A DNA stretch of 64,000 nucleotides from Acanthosoma haemorrhoidale (Eukaryota > Arthropoda > Insecta > Hemiptera > Acanthosomatidae): positions 105,763,139-105,827,138 of the forward strand of contig OV884011.1 of NCBI GenBank assembly GCA_930367205.1, given 5' to 3'. Below the pieces are notes generated by a model, which was not told the origin of the DNA, made no database searches, and saw nothing but the letters and a program-made list of their open reading frames with translations. The translations under genes were made by a program, and so were the position numbers. Below, in pieces: positions 18,907 to 27,948 of the stretch. Position 1 is the first letter of the stretch, and each line of letters starts with the position of its first letter.

Positions 18907-21900
18907 ATGTGTGCGTTGCCAATAATTAGGGTCAAAGGAGGAGAGATGTGTCTGGTGGACACGGGAAGCACCAACACCATCATGTCCCGCGGAGCGCTGG
19001 AGAGGCTGTATGGCGGAGAGAGGGCACTCCAGATTCAGGTATGTAATTGTAGTTTAATCACCCTGGGAGGCCCTTGCGAGGTAGTGGGAGAGTTAGTCAT
19101 AGGGCTAAATAGGTGGGCGAAGAAAGGGGGAGATCTAAAGATACATATCGTAGGAAACATGCCGCGGGAGTACCAGGTGATAGTTGGGTGCGACATGTTG
19201 GGGAAGGTAGGCGCGCGTGTGGAGAATATCGGGGAAAAATGGAACATTAAGTTGGGGAAAGTGGAATATAAATGTCAAGGGACTATATGGGACGGAAGAG
19301 CGCGGATAGGGGCGGTTAATAAAATAGAGGGCTGGAGGGAAGGCCTACAGAGGGAGTTTGAGGATATTTTTTACGTAGAGGGAGACACGCTAGGAGCGAC
19401 TGGGAAGACGGTCCACGAGATCCAGTTAAAGAAAGAACGCGTCACATACGTGAAAGAGAGACGATATCCGCAGGCACTACGTAGGCATATTAGAGAGGAG
19501 CTAGAGAGTCTCAAACGGCAAGGGATTATAATTAATAGCACTTCGCCATATAACAGTCCTCTATGGGCAGTAAGGAAGAAAAATAGACCTGGGGACGAGA
19601 CGGAGAAATACAGGGTAGTTATCGATTATCGGAAGTTAAACGAGAACACGACGGACGAGAAGTATCCTATTCCCCGATTTGAGGACATATTAGACAGATT
19701 GAACGGGGCGACAATATTTAGTACCCTAGATCTAAAGGCAGGCTATCACCAGATCAAGATGAGTGCGAACGACCAAGACAAAACGGCCTTTACATTTGAG
19801 AGGGGGCATTATCAATTTACCAGGATGCCATTTGGACTGAAAAACGCCCCGATTACCTTTCAACGCCTAATGGATGAATTTTTGAGGGGAATAGACGAAG
19901 CGGTATGCCAGGTTTACATGGACGATCTGTTAGTTTTCAGCAGAACGGAGGCAGAGCACGTTGAGCACCTAAGAAGTGTATTTCAAAGAGTCCGCGAATT
20001 CGGATTAAAATTGTCCATGGAGAAGTCTCTGTTGGGGAAGAAAAAAATCAATTTTTTGGGCCACACCATCTCACAGGAGGGGGTTAAGCCAGACTCTACG
20101 AAGGTCGAGGCGATTAGAAGGATGGTGGTGCCCACAGATGTAAAGGGGATCCGTCGACTTCTGGGGACGCTTAATTATTACAGAAGATTTGTGCCGGACA
20201 TGGCGGCATACCTGGTGCCTATTAATAATTTACTGCGAAAGGGAGCGAGGGTGGTAATTACCCCAATCATGGAGCAGAACATCCGGAAATGTATGTCTAG
20301 CTTACAAGAGGAACCAATATTAGCATTTCCCGATTTCCAACATCCCTTCACAATCACCACTGATGCCAGCGAATACGCACTGGGGGCAGTGTTGTCGCAG
20401 GAGAGAGACGGTGGGGAGCGCCCGGTGGCGTACGCTAGTCGACGGCTCACAGAAACGGAAGCGCGGTATAGTGCTCTAGAGAGAGAGCTCCTAGGTATCG
20501 TCTGGGCTATAGATCATTTCCGCCCATATGTCTTCGGCAGAAAATTCCGTGTTCACACCGACCACAGACCCCTACAATGGGTAGGAAAGTTAAAGGAGTC
20601 CTCGGCGCGGGTCACGAGGTGGAAAGAGTTTTTGTCCCAGTACAATATGGAGATCATATATAAACCCGGGAAAGAGAACGTAGTGGCAGACTGGCTGTCC
20701 AGAGCCATTACTGTGAATGCATTGGAAGAAGGGGAACCATCCGGGGAAAACCAACAGTTTCTCCGGGAATGGACACCCGGGGAGGATGGAAGCCTCGGTA
20801 TGCGAGGAGATAGCGAAGGTGAGGAAACCCTTGAAGAGGAAGGTTCCGCCGCCGAAAGACCTGTTGAAATGGAAGTAACAGAAGGGATCGTGAACGACAA
20901 AAGACGGCAGATCATTTGGAAATCCAAGACCTCAGGGCGGCTGCAGATCGCATATGACAGTTATGGGAGAAGTAAAATCGCGACGATTTGGTCGCCACCA
21001 GGGGTTAGGAACGACCAAATTTGCCGTGCATTGAAAGATGCCTCGGAACCCGGAAAGACCCATCATGTATTTGTAGGGAATGCCACTATTTGGGAGAAAA
21101 TTCGTAGACTCTGGCGAACGGAACAACTTGGAGTGGATAGGATGTTTATTCGGTGCACGTCGATGGTGGAGACACTCAAAGACAGAGAACAGCAGCTGGA
21201 AGTGACGCTGGCCTATCACCAAGGAAAAACGAACCACCGTGGAGTTCAGGAAACGTTGCAAGCGTTGCGGCGGAGGTACTTTTGGTGGGGAATGAAAAAG
21301 AGCATACAAGAAATGATAGGGGCATGTGCAGTTTGTCTCACTACGAAGTATGACAGACATCCGCCACGGGGGCGACAAGAAGAATCGCCCACCGCCGAGA
21401 CACCGTTGAGTGACTTACAAGTGGATACCTTCACTTGGAGGGGGTATAAGTGGGTTACCACAATCGACAGCTTTAGCAAAGTGGCCATGGCGCACCCGGT
21501 GCAAGATCGGTCATCAGACGCGGTAATACTGGCATTAAATACCTGGTTCCAGTTTTACGGAGTACCAGACCGGATCTCGTCGGATGGGGGCAGAGAATTC
21601 GACAATGCCAACATCCGAAAAGAAATGAAGACTCTCGATGTCTCTTGGCATCTTAATACCCCAGGGCACCCTAAGAGTAGAGGAGGGATAGAAAGATTGC
21701 ACAGCACCCTGAGTGATCACCTGCGGGTATATCACGCGGAAAAGGGTCTGCCGGCGAATGAGGCAATGCCGAAGGCGGTGGCCGCTTACAATCATTCGAT
21801 CCACACCGCGACGGGGTTCTCCCCGTTCGAGATCCTCTTTGGGCTGCGCGAAAGACGGAGAAATGGGGCAGAGACGGTAGCAGACAAGGGAATGGCGGAG

Positions 21901-22230
21901 AAAATGGCGAGTAATACTGTCGGTTTGAGGAAAATATGCGACAAAGTCCGAGAAAGGATAACGAGGGACAAAGCGAGACGAGTGGAACGGGAAAACCTCA
22001 AAGTCCGGGATCGAATGGGGGAACTTAAAATCGGGACTATCGTCTTTAAAAAACTAGGGTCAAATAGGAGCAAAGAGCTGGTGCGATATGAGGGCCCATT
22101 TAAAGTGGTCATGATTAGGGAACACAACGTCGTGACAATTGAGAGTATACGACCCCCTAAGAAGCGGCGAAATGTCCACATAGAACAGTTAAAGCTTCCA
22201 CCAGGGGGGGAGGTTGTAGATCAGGAATGA
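18907..22230 (+). CDS. pol: Pol polyprotein: protease, RT, RNase H, integrase
   Basis: 1107 codons from the first Met; the frame is open from 18850, so the real N-terminus is probably made by recoding from gag. Numbering from this Met: protease LVDTGST with D18; RT with LDLKAGYHQI, MPFGLKNAP and YMDD at 337-340; RNase H with TTDASEYALGAV (D486), the ERELLGIVWAIDHF helix and HTDHRPLQW; integrase zinc finger H771, H777, C807, C810; catalytic D840, D893, E929 with D35E spacing; and a GPF-type C-terminal module near 1060. No inactivating change was seen. It acts in cytoplasmic particles (reverse transcription) and the nucleus (integration). Upstream, a TGA at 18847 lies in the same frame. Confidence 0.95.
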   Translation: MCALPIIRVKGGEMCLVDTGSTNTIMSRGALERLYGGERALQIQVCNCSLITLGGPCEVVGELVIGLNRWAKKGGDLKIHIVGNMPREYQVIVGCDMLGKVGARVENIGEKWNIKLGKVEYKCQGTIWDGRARIGAVNKIEGWREGLQREFEDIFYVEGDTLGATGKTVHEIQLKKERVTYVKERRYPQALRRHIREELESLKRQGIIINSTSPYNSPLWAVRKKNRPGDETEKYRVVIDYRKLNENTTDEKYPIPRFEDILDRLNGATIFSTLDLKAGYHQIKMSANDQDKTAFTFERGHYQFTRMPFGLKNAPITFQRLMDEFLRGIDEAVCQVYMDDLLVFSRTEAEHVEHLRSVFQRVREFGLKLSMEKSLLGKKKINFLGHTISQEGVKPDSTKVEAIRRMVVPTDVKGIRRLLGTLNYYRRFVPDMAAYLVPINNLLRKGARVVITPIMEQNIRKCMSSLQEEPILAFPDFQHPFTITTDASEYALGAVLSQERDGGERPVAYASRRLTETEARYSALERELLGIVWAIDHFRPYVFGRKFRVHTDHRPLQWVGKLKESSARVTRWKEFLSQYNMEIIYKPGKENVVADWLSRAITVNALEEGEPSGENQQFLREWTPGEDGSLGMRGDSEGEETLEEEGSAAERPVEMEVTEGIVNDKRRQIIWKSKTSGRLQIAYDSYGRSKIATIWSPPGVRNDQICRALKDASEPGKTHHVFVGNATIWEKIRRLWRTEQLGVDRMFIRCTSMVETLKDREQQLEVTLAYHQGKTNHRGVQETLQALRRRYFWWGMKKSIQEMIGACAVCLTTKYDRHPPRGRQEESPTAETPLSDLQVDTFTWRGYKWVTTIDSFSKVAMAHPVQDRSSDAVILALNTWFQFYGVPDRISSDGGREFDNANIRKEMKTLDVSWHLNTPGHPKSRGGIERLHSTLSDHLRVYHAEKGLPANEAMPKAVAAYNHSIHTATGFSPFEILFGLRERRRNGAETVADKGMAEKMASNTVGLRKICDKVRERITRDKARRVERENLKVRDRMGELKIGTIVFKKLGSNRSKELVRYEGPFKVVMIREHNVVTIESIRPPKKRRNVHIEQLKLPPGGEVVDQE

Positions 22231-22539
22231 GCTGGAGTGTCCTCGCAGCATACACGCAAGGAACATTGTAAATAGTTATAGTTATGTGATTTTTCCCACA
22301 GAAGTATTGTTTTTTTTTTCAAAGTCAAAGTTTTCTTTTATGTTTTTTGTTTACAAGTGACAGTTGGTTTTTACGTTTTATAGGATTAGAGCTTAATGTG
22401 AGGGATTACAGGCTGTGTACGGGCGGGGCTGGCCTTTGCTCCTTTGTAACATTAGCGGAGCATTATTTGAATGGACTAAGACGTCTGAGTGTTGGACTTC
22501 AAAGTTTGCGAATGGGTGTTCGTAAACTGGTGGGGGGGG
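22231..22539 (+). other. 3' untranslated part and polypurine tract of gypsy element
   Basis: No env-like frame is present. It ends with GGTGGGGGGGG at 22529-22539, the polypurine tract that primes plus-strand synthesis, directly before AGTTAAG of the 3' LTR. Confidence 0.85.
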
Positions 22540-22717
22540 AGTTAAGTCCAGGCGCCGCTAGTGCCCAGCCTTAATCCCCAAACATATGTTATCTGTATAT
22601 GTTTACAGGTAATACCTATAGATAGAGGTATCTTGGTCTAAATAAAGCAGTCTTGTTATAACGTTCTACGTGTTCTTATTACCAACCTTTCTTAGCTTGT
22701 AATTCAATAAACATTAA

Positions 22718-22719
<2 letters not shown>
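22540..22719 (+). repeat. 3' LTR of young gypsy element
   Basis: 180 bp, identical by eye to 17361-17540. It is followed at once by (TA)n at 22720-22754. Confidence 0.95.
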
Positions 22720-22754
<35 letters not shown>

Positions 22755-22757
<3 letters not shown>

Positions 22758-25265
22758 ATCTGCTGTTTGAAAACTAGAAAATCTGTATGAAAATATTTTA
22801 TGCATTAAGAATATTTTCTTAAATAAACGCACTTTACCAGTAAAACACATTTATTTTTACCATGCACAACTTTAGTCTGCTTATATTTTATTATTTTTTC
22901 ACAACAAAGTTGATTGATTGATGTTTAAGCCGCATTCAAAGTTTTCATTATCGTTGGCCGGATCGACAAGCCCAGACATTTGTTCTTGAAATTTTTTGAC
23001 AGGGTGAATAATTTGGTATAATCGCAAGTACTCTTATACTACGTAAGTTACAAGTAAATTTGTAAACATTTAAGACTTTCGCTCCACCTTAAGAAGTACC
23101 AGGCATCAAGCGGTCTGTTAATGAGAGTATGTAGTCAAATTTCGAGGTAAAAAAGTATAACCAATTGGACATAGATCTCCAGGAAATGTATGGACAGTGT
23201 AAAAAGAATTTCTCAAGATTGCTAAAATGAAATTTAAAAAAAAAAATAAGCGGAACGATCTCCTGGTTGCATACACTACACTCTTTATGAGTGCCACATT
23301 TGGCTTGAATCGGACCACAAATGATAATTCATGGAGGAGAGAGCGCCAAAATTGAGATTATAACCACAAAAGCAGTTTTAGTTGAGGCGTAGCGATTTTT
23401 AGGAATTTTATGGCAGCGGTAAAAACTATTCATTTCTGATGATTGTCAAATTGTAATTGGGAAGAGGGAAATAATACGTGTAGGAAAGAGCAATAATTCA
23501 ATTTTGACAATCACCCCCACATTCTTATTGAATTTCGATGACACTGAGGTTCATTAAAGAAACCTTCACTTTCACTCTTGAATCTTTACTGATTTATTTA
23601 TTAGATAGTTTGGGGTATGTAGGGTCATTACTCTGGCTGCTTACAGGATATTCCTTTATTCTGAAAATCCATAAAAAAAGACAAAAGATATCATAAAAAT
23701 TTACCCAGGAAAACTATACCTTAATACATTTACTATGTATATCTTATCACTATTTTTTCCATCGTGTATTGTATGAATATTTCAGAGTTTTTTTGTTAGA
23801 AGTAAAGACAGTAACAGCTCATTATCTCAACTTTCGTTCGGTGAGAAGAGAAATATTTTCTAAGGATTTATTCTAATCTAGTGCAAAATGAGAGAATTTT
23901 CACTAATTGGCAATGTACCTGAAGAGCAATTGAATTAAACTACCCATGAAGAAGAAAGTGCCTCCAAGAGACATCACTGTGTGAACCAGGTTCTTGGAAA
24001 CATATCATCACTATTGAAATACATTATCTTTAGAGAGGGGACAATGGCTGACCGCGCTGAGGAACGCCCATACCCATGGTAATTGGTAAAATACTTGTAT
24101 GCGGGTCAGGTTGGAGATAATTACACCGCTGTGTGGGTCACACTGTCGGCTGGTAACACTGGACCACTTTGGCAAGATCCTATCTATTCACTAGCTGCCC
24201 CTTGTCTGTATTAACTCGGCCCAGTGACAGTTTTCCGTAAACAAAACACTCGCTATTCAGTAGGAAAAAAAAATGAGAATCCTAGTTTCTGTCATTATCG
24301 ATAGTGGGATATTTTCATGGTACCATCGTGGGCGTATTAAGTTAAGTCAATGTTAATAATATTATATTAGTATAAGAAGGAAACTAACGGCTTCATACCT
24401 TTGTAACATAAAAAATACTTTCCAAAATACAAGATGTACATATATTCCTACATGGTCGTCGGTTCAATCAAATATAGGTATGAAGCCATATCCGTAATGA
24501 TTGTTGGGACCTACACTTAAAAGCAATAATTATTAGATATTCAAGAAACCAGCAACGGAGGGTTTTCTATTATAAATGAAATCATTTACCTTTAACTCCT
24601 ATTTATATTATATTATATTATATATATTAGTTACTCTTTAGGCAGCTGAATTCCCTCTATATGGACCCTAATGATTGAAGGGCTATTGATAGTGTGTAAA
24701 AGAACAATTGCGTTATTAACCCACTCCTATCACCATATCTATAACCAAAATAACTTCTAGATGAACGCAATAGAAACGTGACCCAATGTTTAGTGGAGTA
24801 AACATCAAGGAAGAAATTGAATAATCGTATTCAAGTGTTTGCTTGTTCGCGCCCCATCAAGATTTTTACCAAACTTCTGAGATCGCTACAACCTGTGTTT
24901 GCTTACGTGTGATTAATTTTCTCCCCATAAGTAAGAGTATTTGTTACAGTTTTTTCGGTCAACATCAATCCTATTTATATATTTCATGCGAGAGATTTGT
25001 TACAAACTATGAAAGTATCTTTTTAACTCAGCTGTTTATATATTATAATTAATTTACTTCTGAATGATTCTTGGTCCATCCAACCGGTATTTATTAGCGA
25101 TAAGTGAAGATAGCCAGCTAATAAATACAGTAAAACTGATGTTTTTCTAAAGATCTGTTTTTTTTTTCGGTTTTGTACAGTACATAATGTTTATCCTAAG
25201 GGCTCCATCCATCCGATAGGGTCAAATGTCCTGTTACTTAAAAATCCCTCGTTCGGGGGGCCAAA
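22755..25265. other. Intergenic DNA, nothing recognised
   Basis: About 2.5 kb of A+T-rich sequence. A less A+T-rich patch at about 24040-24240 stands out in composition but shows no coding motif or repeat partner elsewhere in the window. Short open frames at 23118-23318 (minus) and 24843-25052 (plus) look like chance. Confidence 0.35.
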
Positions 25266-25289
25266 ATTGGCAAAACAGACCAAGGTGAA

Positions 25290-25490
25290 CCAATGCATTA
25301 AAAAAATAGCTATGGACTCACTAGTCCAATTAAAGAAAAACAAACTAAAAATCAGTTACACGGCCAGGATAATCCAACTAGTGTACAAGTGCAACAGTAC
25401 AGCTACAGGGAAATATAGGCAAAACAAGTAACCAAATAGCAGACAGACTGGCAAACGAATTCCTTAACGAAATACAACATGTGACTTAAT
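25290..25490 (+). pseudogene. LINE RNase H fragment
   Basis: Plus-strand translation gives MDSLVQLKKNKLKISYTARI and then NIGKTSNQIADRLANEFLNE, which matches the RNase H C-terminal motif WxPGHxGIxGNExADxLAxE, with G-HxG eroded. The segment before 25290 is not readable. It is a remnant of a LINE of a clade that encodes RNase H after the RT. Confidence 0.5.
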
Positions 25491-25799
25491 AGTATGACAT
25501 TCATACATATACAATTACTACCTGGAAAAGTCAAGACAAGTAATACCAGAAAAATAAAAATACACAATCAGATTCTGACAAAAAAAATTACTGATGAGCT
25601 GAATTCAAAACTTGCAACTGTCAAAATCTGAAAGAATTTGCGACTGCCATTTGTACAAAAATGAACGTGACATAATTATAGCAGTATTCCATGGAAGCAG
25701 CGATGAGAAATAACAAATTTTGTAAATGTAATATTGACTTGAACAAATCGACTTAATAAGCAAATAAATTGGGTGTACATTTTTTTACGCTTCCTTCGT

Positions 25800-25935
25800 T
25801 TTTGATTTTTTTTTTTTTTCCTTAGCTCTCAAACTTATAAAAATAGGATGTGGGAAAAATTATTTTGGGCTAATGAGTGCCTTTCACTAAGGGGAGTCCC
25901 CCATTCACTTCGTTTTTGAAATCTGTTAGGGTTAT
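25800..25935 (-). mobile_element. LINE family B 3' tail
   Basis: The T run at about 25806-25819 followed by CCTTAGCTCTCAA...AATAGGATGTGGGAAAAATTATTT, GGGTGCCTTT-like and ACTAAGGGGAGTCCC is the reverse complement of the tail at 61630-61741. It is therefore the 3' end with its poly(A), inserted on minus, and heavily 5' truncated. Confidence 0.65.
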
Positions 25936-26836
25936 TTTAATTAATACGTTGGAAACTAATTTGGTGGGATTTTCGTGCTATCTATTTGGGCTGCCACCTC
26001 TAAGGCCCCATTTTATCCATGCTGTGATAACACGCTTAAGAGTAAGTGTCCACTGACCAACCTGAACACAATATCCAGTGAACACTCATTTGCTCAAAGA
26101 TCCGGGTTCGACGCCTGGCGGCTAGTAGAAAAATGCCAATGAAGTCCTATAACACGAGCTGCCCACTTTCACTCTCATCCAGCCTTCTCTGGCATTGCAT
26201 TTTCACGTGCTCCGGTTTTATTTTTAATTTTATTAGGTTATTTCAACGTGAAAACTTGCCTGTAGCACAACAGCTTCTAACAGAAGGGGCTGAAGTTGCA
26301 GATTTAAATTTCCTACCATTTTAGTCATGTTCAATCTTCATCATGACTAAATCTAAAACCGTATGTCGTCTATAAAACTGCAGTAAAATATAGTTATTAA
26401 ATTTGAGCGATTCATATATACCTAGCAAGGAGGACGAGGCTTTACACCCAATATGTTGTTTTACGCCATTTTATTTTGCATTTCTTTACGAAAAAAAAAA
26501 AATATATAATTTAGTTTATGTTTAAGAAAACAGTTTAATTAGTAAAAAAAATGATGAGTTTTGTGATCCTTGGATTAACAAGTCTCACCATGTCTACTGG
26601 ACAAAGAGCCGATCAACATATGGTGGTTTTGATTGATAAATTTTCTACAAACCAAAGGCAGACGTACCGTAAGAAGTTTTCATTTTCAGCTCATTATTAA
26701 CAGTTTTTTTAACTTTATATGTTACGTTCTTGGCTAATACGCAGGAGTTCTTGAGACCATCTCATTTAGTCGCTTCTTTAGACTTATTTAACAGTTGTCA
26801 GTACCTGAGACAGTCATTTGCCATAATGTACTAGAT
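25936..26836. other. Intergenic DNA with one tRNA-like B box
   Basis: At about 26100-26125 the sequence GATCCGGGTTCGACGCCTGG matches a tRNA T arm (B box GGTTCGANNCC). I could not find a matching A box and acceptor stem, so it is at most the remnant of a SINE. The rest shows nothing recognised. Confidence 0.3.
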
Positions 26837-26878
26837 GACGTAGCAGTGCAATATAATGACGCATGCCACTGCTACGTC
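26837..26878. repeat. 12-bp perfect hairpin
   Basis: GACGTAGCAGTG (26837-26848) and CACTGCTACGTC (26867-26878) pair perfectly around an 18-base loop. No function is known; it might be a transposon end or a cruciform-prone site. Confidence 0.6.
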
Positions 26879-27163
26879 GTGTAGCGGCGATGGCATACGT
26901 AGCTTTAAAGCCGGATGCAATAGAGACGTCTGTCATCGGAGAGAGCAGCTGGTCAAGAAAAAATTTCGCTCTCACTTTGGTTCCGGTGTTGATTAAGCCT
27001 TTGTTAACTGTGCATTGGAGTGACGGAGTACCCTCTGGAATACATTCGGTGATAAGGCAAGTATTCATTTCGTGCCGTTATATTTATTACTTCTTCGTAC
27101 GTTCACTAGGGGGCTAATTTATTTTTGGATACGTACATATAGACATAACAATATATATATATA
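26879..27163. other. Spacer left of solo LTR
   Basis: Less A+T-rich up to about 27080, with frames open on both strands (26863-27117 plus, 26814-27068 minus) but no motif. It ends in a (TA)n tract at 27151-27163. Confidence 0.35.
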
Positions 27164-27507
27164 AGTTAAGTGTCAATAAGCCTATTAAGGAAGGTAAACA
27201 ACAACACGGCCCAGATAATGAGTAAGCCTCACAACCAAATTGTATATATAGGAGATGAAGTAAGTTAATTTCTATCAGTCGTCTCATGTTATACTAACTC
27301 AACCCCCTACCCCCCATGTTTACGTTACGTATGTTTATGTTAAGTATTTTACGTTATACTTTTAGCCTAATTGTAACTTATATATATATGTAATGAAAGT
27401 ATACTCTCTTTAATTTGAATATTTGAATTTGCCGCGCTGCTTCTCGTTCTGTAACTATATTCAACCTCTTTCCTTTTTCTTCACGTTTTCGTTGACGATC
27501 ATTAACT
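27164..27507 (+). mobile_element. Gypsy-type solo LTR in a TATA tract
   Basis: Begins AGTTAAGTGTC and ends GATCATTAACT, the same AGTTAA...TTAACT termini as the gypsy elements here, and lies between (TA)n at 27151-27163 and TATATATACATATATA at 27508-27523. The interior (344 bp) is not similar to the 180-bp LTRs, so it is a different family with the same end and target rules. Orientation is arbitrary because the ends are palindromic. Confidence 0.6.
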
Positions 27508-27523
27508 TATATATACATATATA

Positions 27524-27699
27524 AGTTAATCACCGGCGGTTAAGTTCCATAAAAAGATAATAACGAAAGAAGGAAATACACTGACTCCAGTAAAAGACTG
27601 CTTTATTGTTGATGATAATGAGACATACATAGGATCATGGGTTGTTTACATTCCATGATCGTATTAGTATTCGACATAGTCAGGCCTCTAGCTTTAACT
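27524..27699 (-). repeat. 3' LTR of truncated gypsy element
   Basis: 176 bp; on minus it runs AGTTAAAGCTAG...GGTGATTAACT. It is preceded on that strand by the polypurine tract GGCAGGGGGG (plus 27700-27709) and contains AATAAAGCAGTC. It abuts the TATA tract shared with the solo LTR. Confidence 0.85.
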
Positions 27700-27948
27700 C
27701 CCCCCTGCCAGTTCATGAAAGGATATACTAATTACCTATAGGTCGGAAAATAATCATTCCGTGCTCATCCAGAACAGCACAACAATGTATTACAGTCATA
27801 AGAAATAAAACGGGACCTTATCGAATTTCGTACAAAACTGAAGATAATACAATAAAATAAAAATATCCTGGTAAAACTATGTACAAAAAAAACCAAATTA
27901 TGACCCCAATGAGATGTGTGGAGGGGCGAGGATACTAGAGCCAAACTA

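Larger units (their letters stand above)
17361..22719 (+). mobile_element. Young Ty3/gypsy element with two identical LTRs
   Basis: Length 5359 bp. It has 180-bp LTRs with inverted ends AGTTAA...TTAACT, a tRNA-Phe primer site, gag, pol (protease, RT, RNase H, integrase with all key residues) and a G-rich polypurine tract. No env gene lies in the 310 bp after pol. It sits inside a (TA)n tract, with TATATA on both sides, so the target duplication is probably TATA or similar but cannot be phased. I see no differences between the LTRs, pointing to a recent insertion. The one visible defect is a 23-bp duplication in gag. Confidence 0.95.

Noticed and set aside
22231..22539. env gene of the young gypsy element
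   Set aside because: Only 309 bases lie between pol and the LTR, with no meaningful frame.
26100..26125. tRNA gene
   Set aside because: A good T-arm and B-box match, but I found no partner acceptor stem, anticodon arm or A box.
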